Made by a program: the position numbers and the translations under genes. The notes under the pieces were generated by a model. The model saw nothing but the letters and a program-made list of their open reading frames with translations. It was not told where the DNA came from and did not search any database. 64,000 bases of DNA from Thalassobius sp049116315. Its GTDB lineage: Bacteria > Pseudomonadota > Alphaproteobacteria > Rhodobacterales > Rhodobacteraceae. Where the stretch lies: positions 1 through 64,000 of the forward strand of contig JAGDZD010000006.1 in the NCBI GenBank assembly GCA_049116315.1, read 5' to 3'. This document shows, in pieces, positions 9,180 to 17,498 of the stretch; positions within the stretch are counted from its first letter, which is position 1, and every line of letters starts with the position of its first letter.

Positions 9180-10028
9180 ATGCGCCATCTCCTATTGGTA
9201 TCCATTGGCTTGACCGCCGGTCTGGGCCTCGCAGCTTGCGAGTCCACACGTGGTGGTGACAGCGTTGACCGCGCCCTAAGCGCCGTGAACGCTGTGGATG
9301 AGAACAACCTTTCCGACATCATGCTGACCGTGGCGGACCCGAACGAAGCGGTCAGCTTCTTTCAGCGCAGCCTGAAGGAAAGCCCCGATAGAACAGATTT
9401 CAAACGCGGATTGGCACAGTCTTTGGTGCGCGCAGGGCGCGCCTCAGAAGCGGTGCCCGCGTATAAACGTCTGGTACAATCGCCCGATGCAATCAGCGAT
9501 GACAGCATTGATCTGGCAGATGCGTTGATCCGCACCGGCCAGTGGGACGAAGCCGATGCCGTTTTGGATGCGGTGCCCCCAACGGTGGAAACCTACAAAC
9601 GCTACCGTTTGGAAGCCATGGTTGCGGACAGCAATCAAGAATGGAACAAGGCGGACAGTTTCTATGAAACCGCTGCGGGTCTGACGACACGACCGGCTGG
9701 TGTCTTGAATAACTGGGGCTATTCCAAACTGACCCGCGGGGATTTCACCGAAGCAGAACGTCTGTTTGGCGAAGCCATCCGCAACGATCCCGCGCTTTTC
9801 ACCGCTAAGAACAACATCGTTTTGGCGCGCGGCGCTCAGCGCAATTATTCCCTGCCCGTTATCCCAATGGATCAGATCGAGCGCGCGCAACTGTTGCACA
9901 CCCTGGGTCTAAGCGCCGTCAAGCAAGGCGACGTCAACACAGGCAAAGGCCTGCTGCGTGACGCCATCGACACCCATCCACAGCACTTTGAGGCTGCGGT
10001 GCGCAGTCTGCGGGCTTTGGAAGGCTAA
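9180..10028 (+). CDS. Second TPR lipoprotein of the Tad locus
   Basis: This 282-residue protein has lipobox LAAC (Cys20) and several TPR-like helical repeats (about 60-260), including PNEAVSFFQRSLKESPDRTDFKR and FTEAERLFGEAIRNDPA. ATG 9180 is preceded by GAAGGA, while a TTG-initiated extension from 9150 lacks support and would spoil the signal peptide. It is 30 bp from the previous gene and 4 bp from the prepilin peptidase gene. It likely aids secretin or pilus assembly in the periplasm, by context only. Confidence 0.75.
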   Translation: MRHLLLVSIGLTAGLGLAACESTRGGDSVDRALSAVNAVDENNLSDIMLTVADPNEAVSFFQRSLKESPDRTDFKRGLAQSLVRAGRASEAVPAYKRLVQSPDAISDDSIDLADALIRTGQWDEADAVLDAVPPTVETYKRYRLEAMVADSNQEWNKADSFYETAAGLTTRPAGVLNNWGYSKLTRGDFTEAERLFGEAIRNDPALFTAKNNIVLARGAQRNYSLPVIPMDQIERAQLLHTLGLSAVKQGDVNTGKGLLRDAIDTHPQHFEAAVRSLRALEG

Positions 10029-10032
10029 TCTG

Positions 10033-10572
10033 ATGTCGACGATTGCAGAGCTTGTAGGCGGCTTGGTGCCGGACAGTTTGGCCATTCCCAAATCCGTTGC
10101 CCTGTGGCTGTTCCTGATCAGCTTGCCGGTGTCGGTCTGGGCTGCGTGGAATGACATGCGCGCGATGAAGATCCCCAATATGTCGGTTGTGGTGCTGACC
10201 CTGCTCTTTGTGGCGGTTGCGCCCTTCTTGATGCCATTGAATGTATTTGGCTGGCAGATGCTGCAGCTTGTTGTGGTGTTGGTGATCGGCATTTTGATGA
10301 ATGCGGGTGGCCTGATTGGCGCGGGCGACGCAAAGTTTGCAGCCGCAGCAGCCCCCTATATCTACTTTGACGATCTGCGGTTTTTGATCCTGCTCTTTGC
10401 CGCCACGCTGTTGGCGGCCGTGGCGGTGCATCGCGGTGCCAAGATTTCACCGCTGCGTAAACTGGCGCCCGACTGGGAAAGTTGGAAACGTCATGGCGAT
10501 TTCCCCATGGGGCTGGCGCTAGGTGGCACGCTGTCACTCTACCTGTTGATCGGACTGTTGCAGGGCAGCTAA
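10033..10572 (+). CDS. cpaA: Prepilin peptidase CpaA/TadV
   Basis: This 179-residue A24-type aspartic peptidase is an integral membrane protein with about five or six segments. The two expected catalytic aspartates are Asp41 in WNDMRAMKIPN and Asp99 in GAGDAKF. It should cleave and mature the Flp pilin encoded at 185. ATG 10033 has AAGG upstream. A longer in-frame extension back to 9958 would overlap the previous gene by 71 bp and is not supported. Confidence 0.9.
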   Translation: MSTIAELVGGLVPDSLAIPKSVALWLFLISLPVSVWAAWNDMRAMKIPNMSVVVLTLLFVAVAPFLMPLNVFGWQMLQLVVVLVIGILMNAGGLIGAGDAKFAAAAAPYIYFDDLRFLILLFAATLLAAVAVHRGAKISPLRKLAPDWESWKRHGDFPMGLALGGTLSLYLLIGLLQGS

Positions 10573-10706
10573 GCGCAACTGGTTTTGCCGAAACTTCCCA
10601 CAACTGCGCGGTTTCTTCCCTTTTTCTGCCATTTTCTGTCGTCAGAACTATGACCAAACGGCGCGTGCGCCGGTTCGACATTTTGCAACGACAGGAATCG
10701 CGGCTC

Positions 10707-12023
10707 ATGAATATGCAGGTTCAGCCCACCAAGGGTGTTACCCCTCCTCCACCGCCCAGCAGCCTCGAGGACATGCGCCTGCCCCTGCCAATGATGCGTG
10801 ACATCATGTTGAAAACCATGTTCCGCAAAAGCGTCAGCACGGTTGTCGACACCGCCGAGGCGATTTGTTTGCCACGGGTGATCACCCAGCAACTGATTGA
10901 CCTTGCACGCGAACAGCTGTTGCTAGAAGCCACAGGTACTCTGCATGCGGGCGCAGGCACGGAGATGGCGTTCCAGTTGACAGATGCGGGCAAAGCGCGC
11001 GCTTTGGACGCTCTGGCCCAGTCCGAGTATTTCGGGGCCATGCCGGTGCCGCTCTCGGTCTATAAAGAGCAAATCAAACGCCAATCCATTCGAGACATTC
11101 AACTCAGCCGTCAGGACCTTGATGGCGCCATGGGGCATTTGATCTTGCCACCAGATCTGCTGTCCAACCTCGGACCTGCGGTCAGCTCGGGACGTTCGAT
11201 CCTGATGTACGGCCCTCCTGGCAACGGGAAGTCGTCGATTTCAAACGGGATCCGCGATGCCATGGGGGACAAGATCTATGTCCCGCGGGCGATCGAATAT
11301 TCGGGTCAGGTGATCACCGTTTATGACCCAATTGTGCATTCCAAAGCCGAAGTCGAACACGATGACCCCAACTCGCTGCGGCGTAAAAAGGGCTTTGATA
11401 CGCGCTACGTCCGCTGTGATCGCCCCACCGTGATCACCGGCGGGGAGCTGTCTTTGGACATGCTGGATTTGAACTATAACGCCACCGCGCGGACCTATCA
11501 GGCGTCGCTGCAGCTGAAATCATCCGGCGGGATTTTCATTGTGGATGACTTGGGACGCCAAAAGGAACCTCCGCAATCTTTGGTGAACCGCTGGATTGTT
11601 CCGCTGGAAGAAAGCAAAGATATTCTTGCGCTGCAATCGGGGGAAAAGTTCGAGGTGCCCTTTGACACCTTGGTGATCTTTTCCACCAATTTTCACCCCA
11701 ACGAAATCTTTGACACCGCAGCCCTGCGCCGGATTTTCTACAAAATCAAAATCGATGGCCCAAGTCAGGAAAACTTCCTCAAAATCTTTGCCCTCGTAGC
11801 GCGCAAAAAGAAGATGCCACTGGATGAAGAAACGCTGATCCATCTGCTCCACACCAAATATCCTGAGATCGACAATATCTATGCCAACTATCAACCGGTG
11901 TTCCTGATCGACCAGATCATCTCGATCTGCGAGTTTGAAGGCATCCCCTATCAAATGACCCCAGAGCTGATGGATCGCGCTTGGGCCAATATGTTTGTCA
12001 AAGACGAAACCATCGTTCGTTAA
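10707..12023 (+). CDS. AAA+ ATPase closing the Tad locus, role unknown
   Basis: This 438-residue protein has a Pro-rich N-terminus (VTPPPPPSS), then a winged-helix-like domain (about 25-125, with LTDAGKARALDAL) and an AAA+ core. Motifs are Walker A GPPGNGKS (169-176), Walker B IFIVDDLG (276-283) and a sensor-1 like STN (326-328). A C-terminal helical lid follows. I do not recognise a named family. It is not one of the canonical Tad components. AGGA lies 10 bases before ATG 10707; an in-frame extension to 10482 would overlap cpaA. Co-directional placement suggests a pilus-linked or adjacent regulatory/remodelling role, which is inference. Confidence 0.75.
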   Translation: MNMQVQPTKGVTPPPPPSSLEDMRLPLPMMRDIMLKTMFRKSVSTVVDTAEAICLPRVITQQLIDLAREQLLLEATGTLHAGAGTEMAFQLTDAGKARALDALAQSEYFGAMPVPLSVYKEQIKRQSIRDIQLSRQDLDGAMGHLILPPDLLSNLGPAVSSGRSILMYGPPGNGKSSISNGIRDAMGDKIYVPRAIEYSGQVITVYDPIVHSKAEVEHDDPNSLRRKKGFDTRYVRCDRPTVITGGELSLDMLDLNYNATARTYQASLQLKSSGGIFIVDDLGRQKEPPQSLVNRWIVPLEESKDILALQSGEKFEVPFDTLVIFSTNFHPNEIFDTAALRRIFYKIKIDGPSQENFLKIFALVARKKKMPLDEETLIHLLHTKYPEIDNIYANYQPVFLIDQIISICEFEGIPYQMTPELMDRAWANMFVKDETIVR

Positions 12024-12040
12024 GCTTGGATCAGCGCGGG

Positions 12041-12085
12041 GCGGAAAATGAAATTTTCCGGATCAGAATTTTTCAAATTCTGCGC
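12041..12085. repeat. AT-rich double-hairpin repeat, copy A
   Basis: Two adjacent inverted repeats, CGGAAAAT/ATTTTCCG and CAGAAT/ATTCTG-like, are separated by GATC. The reverse complement of this block matches a block at 47785-47827 with only a few differences. It lies 18 bp after the ATPase stop codon, in the 162-bp gap before the helicase gene, so it may also serve in transcript 3'-end formation. Confidence 0.6.
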
Positions 12086-12185
12086 CCCTGTCTGGTCGCG
12101 GTACGTGTTTCACAACCAAGTTAAATGTGTCACGTTTCGCGCCCCTGATCTGGGAACTTTCGCTGCGGTGCCCTAAGCTTGGGCT

Positions 12186-14594
12186 ATGACTGACCTTGCC
12201 CCCGTGATCGAAACTTGGTTCTCCTCCAAAGGTTGGGGCCTGCACCCGCATCAGCGGGAAATGCTTGCCCGTGCCCCCGCGCCAGCCACGCTGCTGATCG
12301 CCCCCACGGGCGGGGGCAAGACGATGGCGGGCTTCTTGCCGACGCTGAGCGAATTGGCGCAGCGCCCTCATCAAGGTCTGCACACGCTTTACATCTCTCC
12401 GCTCAAAGCTTTGGCCGCGGATATTCGCCGCAATTTGCAAGGCCCGATCGACGATATGGGGCTGCCCATTCGTGTTGAAGATCGTACCGGGGATACCTCT
12501 GCCACCCGTAAGAAGCGCCAGCGTGCAGATCCGCCGCATATTCTTTTAACCACCCCGGAGAGCCTGGCATTGTTGCTGAGCTATGAAGATGCGCCGCGCA
12601 TGTTTCACGGTTTGCAGCGCGTAATCGTCGACGAGGTTCATGCATTGGGTGAAAGCAAACGCGGAGATCAGCTCATGCTGGGGTTGGCACGTCTGCAAGC
12701 CCTGTGCCCCGAGATGCGCCGTGTCGGCCTCTCAGCGACGGTTGAGGACCCGCAGGCCATCGCCCACTTCTTGGCGCCGCACCCGGCTCCCTGCCCAATT
12801 TTACAGGCTGACCCGGGGCCGACACCTCAGATTGAAATGTTGGTGACTTCAGAGGCCCCGCCTTGGTCTGGTGGCGGCGCAGCTTATGCAATTGATGCCG
12901 TTCTCGAGCAGGTTCGCCAACACAAAACCACATTGATCTTTCACAACACCCGGGCGCAGGCCGAGATCTTTTTTCACAATCTGTGGCTGGCAAATGACGA
13001 CAGCTTGCCCATCGGAATCCACCATGGATCCTTGGACCGCGCTCAGCGTGAAAAGGTCGAAGCAGCGATGGTTGCCGGCGCGTTGCGAGCGGTGGTCTGC
13101 ACGGGCAGCCTTGATCTTGGCATCGATTGGGGCGACGTCGACCTCGTCATTCAAATTGGCGCACCTAAGAACGTCAAACGGCTCGTGCAACGTATTGGGC
13201 GCGCCAACCACCGCTACAACGCCCCTTCAAAGGCAGTGCTTGTCCCCGCCAACCGGTATGAGGTTGTGGAATGTGTTGCCGCCCTCGAGGCTGTAAAGGC
13301 CCATGATCTGGACGGTGATCCAAGAGGCCCCGGCCCTTTGGATGTTTTATGCCAGCATATTTTGATTGCCGCCTGTTCTGGACCGTTTCACGCAGACGCA
13401 CTGTTTGACGAAATGCGCCAAGCGGGTCCCTACGCTGCGTTGAGCCGGGCGCAATTTGAAGATTGCCTCGATTTCTGCGCGACGGGTGGCTATGCCTTGC
13501 GCGCCTATGACAAATGGCAACGCCTTCAGCAGCGCCCTGATGGCCAATGGCAGCTGCGAGATCCGCGTGCGGCCAAATTAATCCGTCAAAACATCGGCAC
13601 CATCCAAGACACCGACACGTTGAAGGTGCGCATGCGCGGTCGGGGCAGCGCCGTCTTGGGCGAGATCGAAGAAGGCTTTGCCGCCAGCCTGACCAAAGGT
13701 GACACCTTTTTGATTGGCGGTCGTATTGTGCGCTATGAGGCTTTGCGCGAACTGGTTGTCGAGGTCAGCCGAGACGCCGGGCGCAAGCCAAAGATCGCGA
13801 CCTTTATGGGCACAAAATTTTCCACCTCAACACAGCTGTCTCAGCGCGTTTTGCGGATGCTGCAACAGCCAAGCTGGCCAGAGTTGCCCCCCCATACCGC
13901 CGAATGGCTGGCCTTACAGCGCGATATGTCCCGCTTGCCGGAACCGGGCTCTTTGCTGATCGAAAGCTTTCCGCATGACGGGCTGGCGCACACCTGCATC
14001 TATGGCTTTGCCGGGCGCAACGCTCAACAAACCATGGGGTTGCTGGTGACAAAGCGTATGGAGGATCTCGGCCTTGGACCGCTTGGGTTTGTGGCTGCGG
14101 ATCATGCCACTTTGATCTGGGGTGTCGATCCAGTCAGCGATCCCGCCGCCTTGTTTGATCTCACCGCCCTGGAAGATGGGTTGAACAAATGGCTGTCCGG
14201 CAATGCGGTTATGAAGCGGACCTTTCGCGCCTCAGCGACAATTTCCGGGCTGATCCAGCGCAACATTCAGGGCCAACGCAAATCGGGACGGCAGGCGACA
14301 TTCTCCTCTGATATTCTTTATGACACGCTGCTGAAATATGACCCAGAGCACCTGTTGATGCGCATCACCCGCGCCGAAGCGATGCGAGGGTTGATTGATT
14401 TTGGCCGCCTGCGCGAAATGATCACCAACATCCAAGGACGATTTGTGCATCAGCACCCCGATCGCATCACTCCTTTGGCCGCGCCGCTTTTGTTGGAAAT
14501 GGGCAAAGTGGCCATTGCAGGCGACGGGCGCGAGAAATTGTTGCAGGCTGAAACAGACCGGCTCATGCAGGCAGCAGGCCTCACAAACTTATAG
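12186..14594 (+). CDS. Ligase-associated-type DEXH-box helicase (Lhr-like)
   Basis: This 802-residue SF2 helicase is of the Lhr-core type. It carries Walker A APTGGGKT (39-46), motif II DEVH (149-152), SATVEDP as motif III and RIGRANH as motif VI, followed by the long C-terminal WH/beta-barrel region typical of Lhr-related proteins. In many proteobacteria this helicase is encoded beside an ATP-dependent DNA ligase, an exonuclease and PdeM; here only PdeM follows, 54 bp downstream. It likely acts in DNA repair. The gene starts at the first in-frame ATG. Confidence 0.88.
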   Translation: MTDLAPVIETWFSSKGWGLHPHQREMLARAPAPATLLIAPTGGGKTMAGFLPTLSELAQRPHQGLHTLYISPLKALAADIRRNLQGPIDDMGLPIRVEDRTGDTSATRKKRQRADPPHILLTTPESLALLLSYEDAPRMFHGLQRVIVDEVHALGESKRGDQLMLGLARLQALCPEMRRVGLSATVEDPQAIAHFLAPHPAPCPILQADPGPTPQIEMLVTSEAPPWSGGGAAYAIDAVLEQVRQHKTTLIFHNTRAQAEIFFHNLWLANDDSLPIGIHHGSLDRAQREKVEAAMVAGALRAVVCTGSLDLGIDWGDVDLVIQIGAPKNVKRLVQRIGRANHRYNAPSKAVLVPANRYEVVECVAALEAVKAHDLDGDPRGPGPLDVLCQHILIAACSGPFHADALFDEMRQAGPYAALSRAQFEDCLDFCATGGYALRAYDKWQRLQQRPDGQWQLRDPRAAKLIRQNIGTIQDTDTLKVRMRGRGSAVLGEIEEGFAASLTKGDTFLIGGRIVRYEALRELVVEVSRDAGRKPKIATFMGTKFSTSTQLSQRVLRMLQQPSWPELPPHTAEWLALQRDMSRLPEPGSLLIESFPHDGLAHTCIYGFAGRNAQQTMGLLVTKRMEDLGLGPLGFVAADHATLIWGVDPVSDPAALFDLTALEDGLNKWLSGNAVMKRTFRASATISGLIQRNIQGQRKSGRQATFSSDILYDTLLKYDPEHLLMRITRAEAMRGLIDFGRLREMITNIQGRFVHQHPDRITPLAAPLLLEMGKVAIAGDGREKLLQAETDRLMQAAGLTNL

Positions 14595-14648
14595 CGATTG
14601 ATATGTTTTCTCTTGTCGGTTGAGATCTCACATGCGAATGAACATACC

Positions 14649-15314
14649 ATGAACGGTTATTCACTGACCCTCTCGGGTGTCCCACTTGTGGCGCTAGGTT
14701 CCGGTGCTTTATTCTGGCCTGAACAAAAGCTGCTTTGCGTTTCAGATCTTCACTTTGGAAAAAGTGAACGCATTGCCCGGCTGGGGGGCGCAAACCTGCC
14801 GCCCTATGACACACGCGAAACCCTTTCCCGACTGGAAAAAGACCTGGCCCGGACCAAAGCCCGCTCTGTCATTTGTCTTGGCGACAGCTTTGATGACTCA
14901 GCAGCGGCGCGCGGCATCAGTGAGCCAGAATTTATGTGGATCACCCGGCTCCAGGCGGGCCGTCGCTGGGTCTGGATCGAAGGCAACCATGATCCCGGCC
15001 CCTTGGCTGTAGGGGGAACACACCTGTCGGAATTGCCGCTCCCGCCGCTCAGCTTTCGCCACATTGCCCAAATTGGCGGCAGTGGTGAAATTTCCGGACA
15101 TTACCATCCCAAAGCGCGGGTGCCCCTAAAGGGTCAAACGCTGACCCGGCCTTGCTTTTTGGTGGATAGTGATCGGATCATCATGCCCGCCTATGGCAGC
15201 TACACCGGCGGTCTATATAGCGATGATCCTGTGTTGGTTGGCTTGATGCGCCCCGAAGCGCTGGCCATTCTGACCGGCCCCCAACCGCAACCTTTGCCAA
15301 TGCCGCGCCGCTAG
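14649..15314 (+). CDS. pdeM: Ligase-associated phosphoesterase PdeM
   Basis: This 221-residue calcineurin-like metallophosphoesterase has metal-binding motifs in order: SDLHFGKSE, LGDSFDD, GNHDPG and SGHYHPKA. PdeM is the fourth member of the ligase-associated DNA repair module and pairs with the helicase just upstream. ATG 14649 (MNGYSLTL) fits the family start better than an in-frame ATG at 14598. Its stop codon overlaps that of the convergent LytTR gene (CTAG shared, 15311-15314). Confidence 0.85.
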   Translation: MNGYSLTLSGVPLVALGSGALFWPEQKLLCVSDLHFGKSERIARLGGANLPPYDTRETLSRLEKDLARTKARSVICLGDSFDDSAAARGISEPEFMWITRLQAGRRWVWIEGNHDPGPLAVGGTHLSELPLPPLSFRHIAQIGGSGEISGHYHPKARVPLKGQTLTRPCFLVDSDRIIMPAYGSYTGGLYSDDPVLVGLMRPEALAILTGPQPQPLPMPRR

Positions 15315-16204
15315 CCTGCGCCGAGCAGACCGGCCCGTTCCAATGTGGGTTGATATGTGCGGCTGACTGGCACCGTTGTTCCGTTGATCAACGTCAGAAA
15401 AGGCTTGGCCGCCTGAGTATCCGCCGAGGCAATTGCCATTTCAGCCACCCAATGAGAGCGATGTGTGTTGTGCCCCAACACGCCATCCATTTCGCGCACA
15501 GCGTCCGAAAACCGCATCCTTAGCAACACCGTTTCCGTGACCATTTCGATCTTCACCATGTGATCTTGAGCCTGCAGATGTAAAATCGGGCCCTCTGTAC
15601 CGGCGGGCAGGCGTCGCATCAGGCGACAGTCTTCGACAGCGGCCTTTGGCCCGTCCGTTTCAGGCATTGCTGGTTCGTCCCCCAACAGGAAACTCCCTGG
15701 CAGCGCTTTGTCATCCTCAGGGACATCGGGCATATCCATGGGTAATTCATTGGGCTCTTGGGCTGCGGGCGCTTCGGGCTGGCGGTAAAGCTGGAACTGG
15801 ATCCGACGCAGCGCCGCAACTGCAACGCTGAGCAAGAACACAAACAGCGGTATTGAGACACTATAGTCGGTGAAGGCAAAGACGGGCTTAGGGCTGACCC
15901 ATGTCAGCAAATAAGCAATCGGAGAAAACACCAATGTCATGGCCAGAACACAAAGAGTTTCAAACCCGACCGAGTAGCGTTCAATCCCCGTACGCGCCAC
16001 CAAGTCGCGCACGACAAAATCCGTCAACACGGCCATGCCACACACAGCAACCCAGAATTCCGTGCGCGGAATCCATTCCAAGGTAATGTAGGTTCCAAAG
16101 GGGCCCGTGAGCGTCGCCAACATGGCCAAAGTGGCCCACAATCCCAATGTCGGCGCAGCCACAACATGCTGAATTGCACGCACCGCTAACATGTTTTTCG
16201 TCAT
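15311..16204 (-). CDS. Membrane-bound LytTR-domain transcription regulator
   Basis: This 297-residue protein has about four transmembrane segments in the N-terminal half (roughly 18-38, 48-66, 82-103, 112-132). An acidic linker follows (PNELPMDMPDVPEDD), then a C-terminal LytTR DNA-binding domain with ILHLQAQDHMVKI, ETVLLRMRFSDAVREM and HRSHWVA. LytTR domains bind direct repeats at promoters. No receiver domain is present, so signalling would be through the membrane part or a partner. The target genes are unknown. It lies downstream of folD on the same strand with a 221-bp gap. Confidence 0.8.
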   Translation of the reverse strand: MTKNMLAVRAIQHVVAAPTLGLWATLAMLATLTGPFGTYITLEWIPRTEFWVAVCGMAVLTDFVVRDLVARTGIERYSVGFETLCVLAMTLVFSPIAYLLTWVSPKPVFAFTDYSVSIPLFVFLLSVAVAALRRIQFQLYRQPEAPAAQEPNELPMDMPDVPEDDKALPGSFLLGDEPAMPETDGPKAAVEDCRLMRRLPAGTEGPILHLQAQDHMVKIEMVTETVLLRMRFSDAVREMDGVLGHNTHRSHWVAEMAIASADTQAAKPFLTLINGTTVPVSRTYQPTLERAGLLGAG

Positions 16205-16425
16205 TTAACGCACCAAATATAAACACCAGTGAACACAAAACAGTCGCACAAACCACGCGCGCCTGTAGACCTTCATAAGTTCAATACGACGAAAGCCTAA
16301 AGAGTGTTAGAAAATTCAAACCAGTCAAACCACTGAAATATATAACATCTTAACGAAATTTGTGGAGCATTGGGGGCAGATCGACCATGTAGACTGGCGT
16401 TTCAACTGTCCCCAACTTTTGAGTT

Positions 16426-17328
16426 TTAGGCTGTCAGCCCTTCGGGTTCTGCCAAGCCTTGGCTGCGGCAACAGGCTGTGACGGTATTGGCCAGCAAGCA
16501 GGCAATTGTCATCGGCCCCACCCCACCGGGCACCGGTGTGATCGCCCCGGCAACATCCGCAGCGGAGGCGTAATTCACATCCCCCACCAGTCGGGTTTTA
16601 CCCTCGCCTTTCTCGGGCGCATCAATCCGGTTGATGCCCACATCAATCACAGTGGCACCGGGTTTGATCCACGCGCTATCAACCATTTCAGGGCGTCCAA
16701 CAGCCGCAATCACGATGTCTGCGCGTTTTACGGCATCTTCAATGTTTTTGGTCCGCGAATGCACGATGGTCACCGAGCAGCTGTCGTTCAGCAACAGCTG
16801 TGCCATGGGTTTGCCGACAATGTTGGACCGTCCAATCACCACCGCGTCCAATCCGGACAAGCTGCCATGGTGATCCCGCAGCATCATCAAACAGCCCAGC
16901 GGTGTACAGGGCACCATTGAACGCTGCCCCGTGCCCAACAGACCTACGTTCGAGATATGAAACCCATCGACGTCTTTGGCTGGATCAATTGAGTTGATCA
17001 CCAGATCGCTGTTCAAATGATCCGGCAGCGGCAGCTGCACCAGAATGCCATGCACTGCAGGATCGTCATTCAGCTTTTGCACAATCGCCAAGAGGTCTTC
17101 TTCGCTCGTGTCAGCGGGCAGTTTGTGCTCAAACGAGTTCATCCCAACTTCGAGCGTCTGTTTGCCCTTGTTGCGCACATAGACCTGACTGGCCGGATCT
17201 TCCCCAACCAGAACAACGGCCAACCCCGGGGTCACACCGTGCACCTCTTTGAGGCGCGCGACATGTTCTGCGACTTTTTCGCGTACCGAGCCGGCAAAGG
17301 CTTTCCCGTCAATCCGTATTGCACTCAT
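16426..17328 (-). CDS. folD: Bifunctional methylene-THF dehydrogenase/methenyl-THF cyclohydrolase
   Basis: This 300-residue cytosolic enzyme interconverts methylene-, methenyl- and 10-formyl-tetrahydrofolate with NADP. Family segments visible are GLAVVLVGEDPASQVYVRNK, VHGILVQLPLPDHL, the nucleotide-binding VIGRSNIVGKPMAQLL and TPVPGGVGPMTIACLL. ATG 17328 (MSAIRIDG) is chosen; an open extension to 17442 has no family resemblance. It lies 170 bp downstream of fhs on the same strand, making a formate-to-C1 folate pair. Confidence 0.95.
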   Translation of the reverse strand: MSAIRIDGKAFAGSVREKVAEHVARLKEVHGVTPGLAVVLVGEDPASQVYVRNKGKQTLEVGMNSFEHKLPADTSEEDLLAIVQKLNDDPAVHGILVQLPLPDHLNSDLVINSIDPAKDVDGFHISNVGLLGTGQRSMVPCTPLGCLMMLRDHHGSLSGLDAVVIGRSNIVGKPMAQLLLNDSCSVTIVHSRTKNIEDAVKRADIVIAAVGRPEMVDSAWIKPGATVIDVGINRIDAPEKGEGKTRLVGDVNYASAADVAGAITPVPGGVGPMTIACLLANTVTACCRSQGLAEPEGLTA

Positions 17329-17498
17329 GCGATGTGACCTCTCTGAAACCTTGGGGGCCCCAGCCAAGCAGGACCTTGTCTCTCGGGCGTTTACCCCCAT
17401 CACAGTTTCATGACTACCCACCAGCGGCAAAAAGCGACGCAATCTTTGACCAATCTCGCCCGCTGCTGCGAAAAACAGCTAAGATCGGAAACCTCTGG

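Noticed and set aside
12048..12176. 42-codon frame starting MKFSG in the ATPase-helicase gap
   Set aside because: Its first third is the double-hairpin repeat, with no ribosome site, so the open frame is likely accidental.
16205..16276. 23-codon hydrophobic frame just before the LytTR gene (ATG at 16276)
   Set aside because: The frame ends next to the LytTR start, but it has no ribosome site, and its many Cys/Trp/Arg residues do not look like a regular membrane helix.
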